Assembly (NCBI RefSeq): GCF_030409505.1
Contig: NZ_JAUFPZ010000002.1
Coordinates: 1,488,001-1,552,000 of the forward strand
Reading direction: 5' to 3'
Source: Zunongwangia endophytica
Lineage (GTDB): Bacteria; Bacteroidota; Bacteroidia; Flavobacteriales; Flavobacteriaceae
DNA: 64,000 nt
Position 1 is the first letter of the stretch. Each line of letters begins with the position of its first letter. A program made the position numbers and the translations under genes. The notes under the pieces were generated by a model, which saw nothing but the letters and a program-made list of their open reading frames with translations, had not been told where the DNA came from and ran no database searches. Shown here piece by piece: positions 16,762-25,704 of the stretch.

Positions 16762-18273
16762 TTAATTTGAAGCTACTTTAGCTTCAGTCTGCGGAGTTTC
16801 AAACGGAATTAATTTCTTGTAATGGTCGTAACGCAAGAAGATTTCTTTTACATATAAAAAAGGTTCACGACCTCTCACAAAACCATATTTTACTTCCGGT
16901 CTACTAAAAAACTCGCGAGAGCTAAGCTTCAGCATATAGTCTTCCACATTATCGTCCCATACATAAGGATCTTCATCAAAAACTTTTGCCAAACGTTGGG
17001 CATCACGAACGTGACCTAACCCGCAATTGTAAGCCGCAAGCGTAAATTTTATTTTCTGAATACTGTCTTCTACCTTCGTGAATTTTTTACGGAGTTGCTT
17101 TAAATACTTTGTACCACCACGTATATTTTCTGAAGGATTAGTAACATCTGAAATTCCTAAATCTTGTGCAGTGGCCGGCATAATTTGCATGAGACCTCCT
17201 GCCCCAGCCCAAGAATTTTCATTAGGTTTAAAACGTGATTCCTGAAAAATTTGAGAACTCAAAAGTCGCCAATCCCAACCTAATTTTTCTACGTGGGTTT
17301 TCACAATCTCATCATACTGACTAATTTTACCTTCATTTTTACTGTAAAACTGACTTTTAATTCGGCGTCTGTAAGACTTTTTATTTTTGAAGTACTTATT
17401 ATACACCACATAATAAAAGTCTTTCTTTTTGATATTTTTTAGCCACGAATTAATTTCAGCTAGCAGTTCTGGTGAATTCTTTCGAACGGCCCAAGCGATG
17501 CGTTGCGAAAAGCTAATTTCAGTATCTATATCTAAAATAGGATTATAGGTTTGGTTGATAGCAGCGATGTTATAATCGGCGATCGTATAATCTATTTCTC
17601 CTTTCACCACCATTTTTATGATGTCTTCTGTAGTTTTATTACCAGGCACTAATTGAATATCTATCTGCCCTCCAATTTCATCTTCCAGATTTTCCAATCG
17701 CTCGAAATACGAGGAATTTTTACGAACGTGTACCGTTTTCCCGATCATCTCGATCGGGTCGTTGATTGTTTTCTTTTTGATCTTGTACATAGGAAGTTTA
17801 CGCCAGTTATCTGGACGACGTTGTACTAAAACTTGATGCGTTAAATAATGATATTCGGTAAAATTGACGAGTTTATTTCGATCTTCGGTAATAGATAACC
17901 CAAACGCAATTAGATCGCCTTCTCCGGCGTTTAGCATATCAAATAAATGATCAATATCATCGGCAACTTTTATATCAAGTTCTAGCCCTAAATGGTCGGC
18001 AAGTTTTTTTACCAACTCATATTCGAAACCCATAGGTTTCCCCCGATATAAAAAGTAACTTGTTGAATTATAAATAGTAATAACGGTAAGTTTACCGTCT
18101 TGTTTAATTTCTGATAAAGATTTAGAATATTGATTGAGCGCAAGCTCCGGCAATTCTTCAATATTAGTATTCCTACTTTCTGAACAATTTATAAGAGTCC
18201 CTAGTAAGAATATACAGAGGCTAAACTTGAAAATATTATGATGTTTAAAATAATGGCGTAAAAGTCTAATCAT
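16762..18273 (-). CDS. mltF: Membrane-bound lytic murein transglycosylase F-like lipoprotein
   Basis: A 503-residue peptidoglycan-cleaving enzyme with two domains: a periplasmic substrate-binding (SBP_bac_3) domain at about residues 55-290 and an SLT lysozyme-like domain at about 325-470. The SLT motifs are present: the catalytic Glu in SQIFQESRF, GAGGLMQIMPATA, and the LAAYNCGLGHV motif. The N terminus has a hydrophobic stretch followed by LINCSE, consistent with a lipoprotein signal. MltF-type enzymes use the sensor domain to regulate cleavage. The 202-nt gap upstream separates it from the divergent eutBC. Confidence 0.9.
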   Translation of the reverse strand: MIRLLRHYFKHHNIFKFSLCIFLLGTLINCSESRNTNIEELPELALNQYSKSLSEIKQDGKLTVITIYNSTSYFLYRGKPMGFEYELVKKLADHLGLELDIKVADDIDHLFDMLNAGEGDLIAFGLSITEDRNKLVNFTEYHYLTHQVLVQRRPDNWRKLPMYKIKKKTINDPIEMIGKTVHVRKNSSYFERLENLEDEIGGQIDIQLVPGNKTTEDIIKMVVKGEIDYTIADYNIAAINQTYNPILDIDTEISFSQRIAWAVRKNSPELLAEINSWLKNIKKKDFYYVVYNKYFKNKKSYRRRIKSQFYSKNEGKISQYDEIVKTHVEKLGWDWRLLSSQIFQESRFKPNENSWAGAGGLMQIMPATAQDLGISDVTNPSENIRGGTKYLKQLRKKFTKVEDSIQKIKFTLAAYNCGLGHVRDAQRLAKVFDEDPYVWDDNVEDYMLKLSSREFFSRPEVKYGFVRGREPFLYVKEIFLRYDHYKKLIPFETPQTEAKVASN

Positions 18274-18485
18274 TAAATAGCTGATTTTCTTAAATATAGC
18301 TATTTATTCTTAAATATAAAATTTATTCATTTTTTATCATATTTTAATAGATTAAAAAAACAAATCTTCACAATTATTTAGATAAAATGCATAATTATAA
18401 AAAATCAACTACCGGTTATTAAATTAATACCTTTTAAACATCATACAATGCTGCTATTTGCTAACTTTCTAGAAAAGTGACTTCT

Positions 18486-19856
18486 ATGAGTTATAAATTC
18501 AGCGTACATAACACCACTTACACCTTTAAAAATTTGAAAGAACTCTTAGCCAAAGCGAGTCCGCATCGTTCAGGTGACGTTCTTGCAGGTGTTGCGGCTG
18601 CAGATAATAAAGAACGAGTGATAGCACAATATGCTTTAAGTGAAGTCTCGTTGAAAGAAATTTTAGAAAAGCCTTTAATCCCTTATGCTGAAGATGAAGT
18701 TACCCGATTAATTATGGATGAACATAATGCTGAAGATTTTTATCCAATATCGCAATTTAGTGTGGGAGAATTTAGAGATTGGCTCCTAAGTTATGAAGCT
18801 ACTCCAGAAGTTTTGAAATCGATTTCACCCGGACTTACCCCGGAGATGGTTGCAGCGGTTTCTAAATTAATGCGGAATCAAGATTTAATTAAAGTAGCTC
18901 AAAAATGCGAAGTAGTCACGAAATTCAGAAATACTGTAGGTCTAAAAGATCGATTTTCGGTTAGATTACAACCTAACAATCCGGTTGATGATCCTAAAGC
19001 AATTGCCGCTAGCACAATAGATGGATTACTATATGGCTGCGGTGATGCGGTTATAGGGATAAATCCTGCTACAGATAGCCCAACGGCTGTTTCAGAATTA
19101 TTAAAATTATTAGATAATTTTAGGGAACAATACGAAATACCTACACAAACCTGTATTCTTAGTCATTTAACCACTACCCTACAGATTATTGATAAAGCTC
19201 CGGTAGATCTTATATTTCAATCTATAGGTGGAACGCAAAAAGCAAACGAATCTTTCGGTATCAATCTCGAGATGCTTCAAGAGGCTTATGAGACAGGGTT
19301 AAGCCTGGATCGCGGAACTATAGGAAACCAAATGATGTATTTTGAAACGGGACAAGGCTCTGAACTTTCGGCTAGTGCACATCACGGTATCGACCAACAA
19401 ACATGTGAAGTACGATGCTATGCTGTAGCTAGAAAATATAATCCCTTTTTGGTAAATACGGTTGTTGGTTTTATTGGTCCCGAGTATTTGTATGATGGCA
19501 AACAAATTACGCGCGCTGCTTTAGAAGACCATTTCTGCGGAAAACTAATGGGATTACCTATGGGATGTGATGTTTGTTATACCAATCATGCTGAAGCAGA
19601 CCAAGACGACATGGATTCTTTACTAACTCTTTTAGGAGTTGCAGGATGTAATTACATTATGGGAGTTCCGGGAGCAGATGATATTATGCTGAATTACCAG
19701 AGCACTTCTTTCCATGATGCGATGTATTTACGTAAAGTTTTAAATAAGCGCCCTGCACCCGAATTTGAAGAATGGCTCTTAAAAATGGGGATTATTGATG
19801 AAAAAGGAAATCGCCAGACTTTACCAGAATCTCATAAATTGATTAGCAATGGATAA
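18486..19856 (+). CDS. eutB: Ethanolamine ammonia-lyase large subunit
   Basis: Large subunit of the adenosylcobalamin-dependent lyase that converts ethanolamine to acetaldehyde and ammonia. The TIM-barrel sequence is full length (456 residues from this ATG); conserved blocks include FSVRLQPNNPVDDP, YFETGQGSELSASAH and CDVCYTNHAEADQDDM. A GTG at 18477 would add three residues; I prefer the ATG. It overlaps eutC by 8 nt. No microcompartment, EutA-type reactivase, EutE/EutD or transporter gene is in the neighbourhood, which suggests nitrogen or membrane-lipid scavenging rather than compartmentalised carbon use. Confidence 0.95.
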   Translation: MSYKFSVHNTTYTFKNLKELLAKASPHRSGDVLAGVAAADNKERVIAQYALSEVSLKEILEKPLIPYAEDEVTRLIMDEHNAEDFYPISQFSVGEFRDWLLSYEATPEVLKSISPGLTPEMVAAVSKLMRNQDLIKVAQKCEVVTKFRNTVGLKDRFSVRLQPNNPVDDPKAIAASTIDGLLYGCGDAVIGINPATDSPTAVSELLKLLDNFREQYEIPTQTCILSHLTTTLQIIDKAPVDLIFQSIGGTQKANESFGINLEMLQEAYETGLSLDRGTIGNQMMYFETGQGSELSASAHHGIDQQTCEVRCYAVARKYNPFLVNTVVGFIGPEYLYDGKQITRAALEDHFCGKLMGLPMGCDVCYTNHAEADQDDMDSLLTLLGVAGCNYIMGVPGADDIMLNYQSTSFHDAMYLRKVLNKRPAPEFEEWLLKMGIIDEKGNRQTLPESHKLISNG

Positions 19857-20601
19857 ACCAAAATTATATAAAAATAACATACAAAAAGATCCGTATACGC
19901 AGCTTAGAGAACTCTCAAGAGCTCGTATAGCCTTAGGAAATACAGGCGGAAGTCAATCTTTAAAAGATGTCTTGAAATTTCAACTAGATCATGCTAAAGC
20001 GAGAGATGCTATTTATTCTGAATTTGACATTGAAAAATTAGAAGCAGATATGAAGAAATTCAATCTACCTATTTACAAATTTAAAACTCAGGCACAAGAT
20101 CGCGAAAAATATCTAAAAAGGCCTGATCTCGGAAAACTATTAGCTAAAACCGAAATAAAAGACATTTCTGAAGTCGATATTGTTTTGAATCTTGTTGACG
20201 GATTATCTCCCGATGCGATTAAGCATAGTATTCCAATTATAGCGCAATTATTACCAGAATTGAGTGAAAAGTATACGTTTGTAATAAGCATCGTTGAAAA
20301 TGGTCGAGTAGCCATTGGAGACGAAATTGCTGAAAAACTGAATGCAAAATTTACCGCTACATTTATTGGTGAGCGTCCGGGCTTATCTAGTCCGGAAAGC
20401 TTAGGAATTTACACCACTTATAATCCAAAAAGCGGCACTACTGACGAGAAAAGAAACTGTATCTCAAATATCCATAACGATGGCATGCAAACCAAAGCTG
20501 CCGTTAATTTACTCAGTTTTTTAATTCAAGAATCCTTTGCAAAAAAAGTAAGCGGTGTTTCGCTGAAATCGGATATAAAGGAGCAAAAAGATATCTGTTA
20601 G
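19849..20601 (+). CDS. eutC: Ethanolamine ammonia-lyase small subunit
   Basis: The 250-residue small subunit that binds cobalamin together with EutB. It starts with the family's helical segment LRELSRARIALGNTGGS, then SEVDIVLNLVDGLSP, and ends with the characteristic IGERPGLSSPESLGIY and RNCISNIHNDGM motifs. It is shorter than the enterobacterial form at the N terminus. The ATG overlaps the eutB end by 8 nt, indicating coupled translation. Confidence 0.95.
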   Translation: MDKPKLYKNNIQKDPYTQLRELSRARIALGNTGGSQSLKDVLKFQLDHAKARDAIYSEFDIEKLEADMKKFNLPIYKFKTQAQDREKYLKRPDLGKLLAKTEIKDISEVDIVLNLVDGLSPDAIKHSIPIIAQLLPELSEKYTFVISIVENGRVAIGDEIAEKLNAKFTATFIGERPGLSSPESLGIYTTYNPKSGTTDEKRNCISNIHNDGMQTKAAVNLLSFLIQESFAKKVSGVSLKSDIKEQKDIC

Positions 20602-20806
20602 GTTTGAAAAAAACTATTAAATAACAATTTTTATTGACTTCATGTTTTATACTCTTTAAGATTAATTTCATTAAGTATTTTTTGAATGGATTTACCAAGT
20701 TCTATTAATAAGTGGTGAATTTGAAGTAATAATAGTCACCTTAAAATAGATATTCGGTTTGCATAATAATTCATGAATTATTAAAAAATTGCAATTTAAT
20801 TAACAC

Positions 20807-20830
20807 AAAATACCTGATATCAGGTATTTT
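20807..20830. repeat. 24-bp perfect palindrome upstream of the first barrel gene
   Basis: AAAATACCTGATA and its exact complement form a perfect 24-bp palindrome with no loop base, at about 205 nt after eutC and 62-85 nt before the barrel ATG. Its right end reaches the position where the -33 box of the TATATTTG promoter would lie. It could be an operator, or a compact bidirectional terminator for eutBC, since T residues follow. Confidence 0.7.
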
Positions 20831-20849
20831 TAAGATTTAATTAAGAGAT

Positions 20850-20874
20850 TATATTTGATACTTATTAAAGTATC
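20850..20874 (+). promoter_or_regulatory. Promoter of barrel-lipoprotein module copy 1 with inverted repeat at the start site
   Basis: TATATTTG (20850-20857) is a full -7 match. GATACTT (20857-20863) and AAGTATC (20868-20874) form an inverted repeat with a 4-nt spacer, just over the predicted start site, 18 nt before the ATG. With the upstream palindrome this looks like a regulated promoter; the regulator is unknown. Confidence 0.5.
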
Positions 20875-20891
20875 TAATTTAAACTTTTAAA

Positions 20892-21566
20892 ATGATCAAA
20901 AAACTACTCATTCTATTATTCCTTTTCGTCACAGCAACTAAACTATTTGCTCAAGAGGAAAAACAGACTTACAACAATAGGTTTGCTATCGCATTAAACG
21001 GCTCAACTCTTGGTGGAGGAATTGAGGTTGCGAAGAACATTTCTTCCCATTTCAACTTAAGACTTAGGGCAAATACTTTTGGAATTAAAGATTTTGTTCA
21101 AGATATAGAAGTAGATGATGCAAATCTTAATGTAACTGCCGATTCTAGATTCTTAGAATTTGACTTGAGTTTAGAATACTTACCCTTTGAAAGTAGCAGT
21201 TTTAAACTTGTTGGAGGAGCTGCATATTTCAATGATGGAAAAACAACTGCTTTAGCAAAGTACGATGGATCCTTTACATATGGGGAAATTACTATTGGAC
21301 CAGATGAAATAGGTGATTTAGAACTAACATTAGATTACAATGGTTTCGCACCATATTTTGGGCTTGGATTTGGTAGGGCCGTTCCTAAAAAAAGAATTGG
21401 AGTTGCCTTCGAGGCAGGTAGCTACTATCTTCCAGAACCACAAGTTGGAATTAATGCCACAGGAATGCTTTCTCCAACTGCCGATCAAGCTGAATCACTT
21501 CAAGAAGACATTCGCGATTATAGATGGTATCCATTCCTAAACTTAAGACTCTCTGTTAAAATTTAA
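20892..21566 (+). CDS. Outer-membrane beta-barrel protein, module copy 1
   Basis: A 224-residue exported protein with a signal peptide ending in KLFAQ and a body of alternating beta strands (FNLRLRANTFG, SRFLEFDLSLEYLPF, WYPFLNLRLSVKI), ending in an aromatic-rich strand with a charged tail, as for small outer-membrane barrels. It is very similar to the protein at 23390-24094 along its whole length. The lipoprotein gene follows after 8 nt, so they are co-transcribed. I recognise no specific function; a conserved GINATGMLxPTAxQAESLQEDI segment near the C terminus is shared by both copies. Confidence 0.8.
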   Translation: MIKKLLILLFLFVTATKLFAQEEKQTYNNRFAIALNGSTLGGGIEVAKNISSHFNLRLRANTFGIKDFVQDIEVDDANLNVTADSRFLEFDLSLEYLPFESSSFKLVGGAAYFNDGKTTALAKYDGSFTYGEITIGPDEIGDLELTLDYNGFAPYFGLGFGRAVPKKRIGVAFEAGSYYLPEPQVGINATGMLSPTADQAESLQEDIRDYRWYPFLNLRLSVKI

Positions 21567-21574
21567 TAAAAGCC

Positions 21575-23161
21575 ATGAAAAAATATACATTAATAATAAT
21601 CTTAATTGCCTTAATTTTTATTCCATCTTCTTGCGAAAAAATGCCTGATGAAGTTGTTGATGATTTTAAACTCGGCGTTAATTCGGATTTTCTTGAATAT
21701 ACCTTGGTGGTTCAATTTGTAGATGCAGGTAATCCCATTACACCTCCTGAAAATATAGAATTGAAAGTGTTAAATAACGAAAACAATGGTTTATTGGATT
21801 CTGAAGGTAAAGAAGGATTTACGGTGGACAACGGTATAGCATCCTTTATTTTGAATCCTACAAGTAAACCCAATAGCCCTGATGATATCAAAACGTATAA
21901 TATTTACGCCACTGCATCTGGATTTCTACCTGTCAATTTCACTGTAAATTTTACAAAAGATCAAAAAGATCAAAACTTAACAATCAATATGGTTAATACT
22001 ACATCCCCGCCAGAAGGTGTTGCTAATAATACAAAGAATATTTCTTTAAGTGGTGGAACTCTCAATAATACCTCAAGCGTTTCAGTAGCTTCTGCGGGGA
22101 ATAAGATTACAGGAGCAGATCTTAAAATCAATTCTGGAACAGAATTTTATGATGTAGACGGCAATCAAATTTCAGGAGGAACACTTAAGGTTAGTTTAAC
22201 TCATTTTGATGCGAATGGTGATGCTTCTTTAAATTCATTTCCTGGAGGTTTCACGCCTGAAAGTGTAATTGGTGAAACCGGAGAAGAAGAAAATATTTTC
22301 TTTGTTACTGCTGGTTTCGCATCCATCGATATGAATATAGCTGGCACTAACGTTAGAAAATTCAGCAAACCTATAGAAGTGACAATGGAAATAAATCCTG
22401 AAGGATACAACTTAGAAACGGATTCAAAAATAAAAGTGGGTGACAAAATTCCTGTTTGGAGTTATGAAGTAGAATCTGGCCAATGGATATTCGAAAAAGA
22501 AGGAACTGTTGTAAACAACAGCGGAAAACTTAAAGTTAGTTTTGAAACCGATCACCTAACATGGTATAATTTAGATTTTTACGGAAGAATATGTTACAGG
22601 TCGAACTCAATTGTAATAAATGCCCCCGGAACAGATGCTTATGATTATTTTTATACAGAATTGGTCTATGCATACAACGATCAGCCAGTTAGTTATTATG
22701 CAAGGAAAAATATGCGCCTATATAATAATGCAGAAATAAATTTTTATCGCTGCCCTCTAGCCTATTGTAAGTTTAAAATATATTCTGGATCATCATGGTA
22801 TAACAAAGGAGAATTAATTGCTGAAACTGCTCCGTTTTATCCATGTGACGAAAATACAAGTATCAAATTACCAGCTTCTGCTTTTCCTGAAGTAATTTCT
22901 GCAGATGTCACTTTCAGTTGTCCAGACTCTAACTTTGAATTCAAACCGTCGTACTACTTTTATTACAAAGAAAAAGGATCATATTGGTGGAGATATGGAT
23001 ATATGAGCAACGGGAAATTTCAATCCTACTTTATGACTCCAGGCAAAACTTATGACTTTAGGACATATTTCGGAGGCCTAGTTGAAACCGAATTTACCGT
23101 ATCCTCTGGTGTAAATTATATTAATATTAATAGCGATGAAATTTGTGAATTTGCACTATAA
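21575..23161 (+). CDS. Large surface or periplasmic lipoprotein, module copy 1
   Basis: A 528-residue lipoprotein (lipobox ending PSSCEK). The first 140 residues contain a CExxPxEVxDxFKLG start and two beta-sandwich-like segments; the middle has the pattern WSYEVESGQWIFEKEGTV followed by FETDHLTWYNLD, which recalls beta-rich modules in large extracellular proteins. The C-terminal 70 residues again look like a beta domain, and are Tyr- and Trp-rich. It has a paralogue at 24110-25651, similar in the N-terminal two thirds and divergent afterwards. No enzyme motif is visible. It ends at a strong terminator. Confidence 0.75.
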   Translation: MKKYTLIIILIALIFIPSSCEKMPDEVVDDFKLGVNSDFLEYTLVVQFVDAGNPITPPENIELKVLNNENNGLLDSEGKEGFTVDNGIASFILNPTSKPNSPDDIKTYNIYATASGFLPVNFTVNFTKDQKDQNLTINMVNTTSPPEGVANNTKNISLSGGTLNNTSSVSVASAGNKITGADLKINSGTEFYDVDGNQISGGTLKVSLTHFDANGDASLNSFPGGFTPESVIGETGEEENIFFVTAGFASIDMNIAGTNVRKFSKPIEVTMEINPEGYNLETDSKIKVGDKIPVWSYEVESGQWIFEKEGTVVNNSGKLKVSFETDHLTWYNLDFYGRICYRSNSIVINAPGTDAYDYFYTELVYAYNDQPVSYYARKNMRLYNNAEINFYRCPLAYCKFKIYSGSSWYNKGELIAETAPFYPCDENTSIKLPASAFPEVISADVTFSCPDSNFEFKPSYYFYYKEKGSYWWRYGYMSNGKFQSYFMTPGKTYDFRTYFGGLVETEFTVSSGVNYININSDEICEFAL

Positions 23162-23180
23162 GCAAAGTAATTAATTTGAT

Positions 23181-23213
23181 AAAAGGCTCCTAAAATTTAT
23201 AGGAGCCTTTTTT
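23181..23213 (+). terminator. Terminator of module copy 1
   Basis: AAAAGGCTCCT (23181-23191) pairs with AGGAGCCTTTT (23201-23211) around a 9-nt AT loop and is followed by T residues. It separates the two module copies into independent transcription units. Confidence 0.88.
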
Positions 23214-23324
23214 ATTTAACAATACTTTTCTTACAAAAACGATGTATAATTAACAATAATAGAATTTTTATTGCCACAAAAAGAGAATTATATCGATAAA
23301 AGGCATTTTTCTTAGATAATTAAC

Positions 23325-23356
23325 TATCTTTGATATGTAAGTTTAACATAAGTTTA
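23325..23356 (+). promoter_or_regulatory. Promoter of module copy 2 with 11-nt-spaced direct repeats
   Basis: TATCTTTG (23325-23332) matches TAnnTTTG. Immediately downstream TAAGTTTA occurs twice (23338-23345 and 23349-23356), 11 nt apart, about one helical turn. Such repeats are typical of dimeric DNA-binding regulators, but none is assigned. The ATG is 34 nt after the second repeat. Confidence 0.45.
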
Positions 23357-23389
23357 AATTACGATCCCTAATAGTAATTTTATAGATAA

Positions 23390-24094
23390 ATGACGATGAA
23401 AAACTTTTTACCCCATTTGCACCTCAATTTCCTTTTATTTTTTTGTTTCATTTTGATTTCTTGTGATGTAATTAGCCAAGAAAATGAAACTTCCAATTAT
23501 GCTAATAAATATGCTATTGCTGTAAATGGGTCTACACTAGGTGGTGGACTTGAAGTAGCAAAAAATATCTCACCACATTTTAATCTCAGATTGCGAGGTA
23601 ATACATTTAGTATTAAAGATTTTGTACAAGAAATTGAAATAGATGACGCGAACCTTAACGTTACTGCAGATTCAAGATTCCTAGAATTCGATTTAAGTTT
23701 AGAGTATCTCCCTTTTACACAAAGTAGCTTCAAAATTGTAGGAGGTGCAGCATATTTTAGTGATGGAGAGACGAAGGCATTAGCGACATATGATGGCTCC
23801 TTCGAGTATGGAGAAATTATAATAGGACCTGAAGACATTGGTGATCTAAGACTATCTTTAGACTATAGCGGTATTGCTCCATACCTTGGAATAGGAATGG
23901 GTAGAGCCGTTCCAAAAAATAAATTTGGAATTGCGTTCGAAGCAGGCAGCTTTTATTTACCCAAGCCTCAGGTTGGCATTAATGCTACAGGAATGCTCGC
24001 TCCCACTGCTAACCAAGCTGAATCCCTTCAAGAAGATATTAAAGATTATAGATGGTATCCATTCCTCAATTTAAGATTATCAATTAGAATTTAA
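23390..24094 (+). CDS. Outer-membrane beta-barrel protein, module copy 2
   Basis: A 234-residue paralogue of the barrel at 20892-21566; by eye about three quarters of residues are identical from the NGSTLGGGxEVAKNIS segment to the end. The signal peptide differs and contains a cysteine (FILISCDVISQE), so this copy may be lipidated or cleaved at SQ. The start could alternatively be the ATG three codons later (23396). It is followed by its own lipoprotein gene after 15 nt. Function is unknown. Confidence 0.8.
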   Translation: MTMKNFLPHLHLNFLLFFCFILISCDVISQENETSNYANKYAIAVNGSTLGGGLEVAKNISPHFNLRLRGNTFSIKDFVQEIEIDDANLNVTADSRFLEFDLSLEYLPFTQSSFKIVGGAAYFSDGETKALATYDGSFEYGEIIIGPEDIGDLRLSLDYSGIAPYLGIGMGRAVPKNKFGIAFEAGSFYLPKPQVGINATGMLAPTANQAESLQEDIKDYRWYPFLNLRLSIRI

Positions 24095-24109
24095 TTAAAT
24101 CCCTTACAC

Positions 24110-25651
24110 ATGAAAAGAGTATTATTATTTATGATGATGATGGCTGTAATAATCATTCATACAGCCTGTGAGAATAACCCCAATGAAGTTGCTGACAATT
24201 TTAAACTTGGACTCGATGTAAACTTTTTAGAATATACTGCGCAAGTAGAAATCCAAGACCTGGAGGACGGTAGCTATCCTGAAAATATTAAATTAACTCC
24301 TGTCACGGATTATGGCACAGCAATTCTTAATTCTGCGGGGGAGCGAAACTTTAAGGTCTCTGGAGGAAGTATAACTCTTATACTTAATCCTATGGATAGA
24401 CCTCAATCGGCTAATGAAGTTAAAAGTTTTGATTTTATAGCATCGGCTCCCGGTTATCAATCTTCAAAAGTAAAAGTAAGTTTTACTGAAAACAACAAAA
24501 CTGTTCAAATTCCGGTTTCTTTACTTAATAAGACTAAAGAATCAAATGGAGTAAGCTCTGTATCCGAAGATGCTAATCTTTCTGAAAACGAACTTAAGGA
24601 AAGTAAAATTTTGAATTTTGGAAATCAAACTACTAAACAAACCGATGGTTCTGTGGAGGTTAAGGCTGGTACAAAGTTTTTAAATAAAAGTGGCGAAGTT
24701 TTATCTGGCAATTCTATTAGCATGGAAGTTATAGACGTAGATGCTAATACAACAAATTTAGCTAAAGTGTTTCCAGGTGGTTTTGCAGATCAATCTGTTT
24801 CTAAAAACGGCAACACAGAGAGAACATCTTTTCTACCGATGAGCTATACTTCTATAAATATGTATGTTGGAACTGAAGAAGTAAAAGATTTTACTGAATC
24901 TATTGAAGTGAAAATGGAAATAGATAAAAACTTATATAACCCTAAAACAGCAACGAAAGTCAAAGCTGGTGATCAATTGGCCTTGTACAGTTATGAACTG
25001 GAAAACGGTATGTGGGTTTACGAAAAAGAAGTTACAATATCATCAGTAGGAAATCAATTATATGCAAACTTTGAAACTAATCACTTGACAGATTATTCAA
25101 TCGTTGCAGAGTTACCTGTTTGTTCTGATATTTTTGAAATCAATAATCCAACTCAATCCAATATTCAAGCGAAAATAGAATTAGAAATAGCTGGTGATAC
25201 AGAAAATAGAATTTATAAAATTATTGAGCAAAATCTCGTTCCTGGTGTAAATCAAATCCCTTATAACGGCATAGGTGATAACATTTCTTTAAAACTTTAC
25301 ACCTCTGGCGATGTAATTACTGTGGATAATATATCATGTGGGGAATCTCCGGCTATCGAAATGCCAGCACCTGATAGCGAATTGCTTACAATTACAATCA
25401 ATATTCCATGTGAAAATGTGGATCTGAATATAGCAAGCTATCCAATCAAATATAGAAAATTGGGAGACACGCAATGGATTAATGGCATTATAAAGGACCT
25501 GACGTTAGAGTCTTACGAAATGGAAGCAGGAAATACTTACGAATTTCAAATTGAATTTGACGGTCAAAGTTATACCTACGAAGAGCTAATTACGTCTACA
25601 GATTATCAATTCAATGTAGACAGCGAATTATGTAGTGAAATTGATTTTTAA
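24110..25651 (+). CDS. Large surface or periplasmic lipoprotein, module copy 2
   Basis: A 513-residue lipoprotein (lipobox ending IHTACEN), paralogous to the protein at 21575-23161. Shared blocks include the NPNEVADNFKLG start, the ILNPMDRPQSANEVKSF segment, the FPGGFADQSV block and the YSYELENGMWVYEKEVTI plus FETNHLTDYS pattern. After that block the two proteins diverge strongly, converging again only in a short C-terminal beta segment. This suggests a conserved anchor part and a variable distal part. No enzymatic motif is visible. Confidence 0.75.
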   Translation: MKRVLLFMMMMAVIIIHTACENNPNEVADNFKLGLDVNFLEYTAQVEIQDLEDGSYPENIKLTPVTDYGTAILNSAGERNFKVSGGSITLILNPMDRPQSANEVKSFDFIASAPGYQSSKVKVSFTENNKTVQIPVSLLNKTKESNGVSSVSEDANLSENELKESKILNFGNQTTKQTDGSVEVKAGTKFLNKSGEVLSGNSISMEVIDVDANTTNLAKVFPGGFADQSVSKNGNTERTSFLPMSYTSINMYVGTEEVKDFTESIEVKMEIDKNLYNPKTATKVKAGDQLALYSYELENGMWVYEKEVTISSVGNQLYANFETNHLTDYSIVAELPVCSDIFEINNPTQSNIQAKIELEIAGDTENRIYKIIEQNLVPGVNQIPYNGIGDNISLKLYTSGDVITVDNISCGESPAIEMPAPDSELLTITINIPCENVDLNIASYPIKYRKLGDTQWINGIIKDLTLESYEMEAGNTYEFQIEFDGQSYTYEELITSTDYQFNVDSELCSEIDF

Positions 25652-25671
25652 GGTATAATAAATAAATTATC

Positions 25672-25704
25672 AAAAAGGGGAATGCTGTGAGCATTCCCCT
25701 TTTT
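25672..25704 (+). terminator. Terminator of module copy 2
   Basis: AAAAAGGGGAATGCT pairs with AGCATTCCCCTTTTT around a 3-nt loop, a long GC-containing stem ending in T residues. It lies 20 nt after the lipoprotein stop codon. Confidence 0.92.

Noticed and set aside
18274..18485. A cobalamin riboswitch before eutBC
   Set aside because: The AT-rich leader has no B12-box-like sequence or the conserved junctions of such riboswitches.
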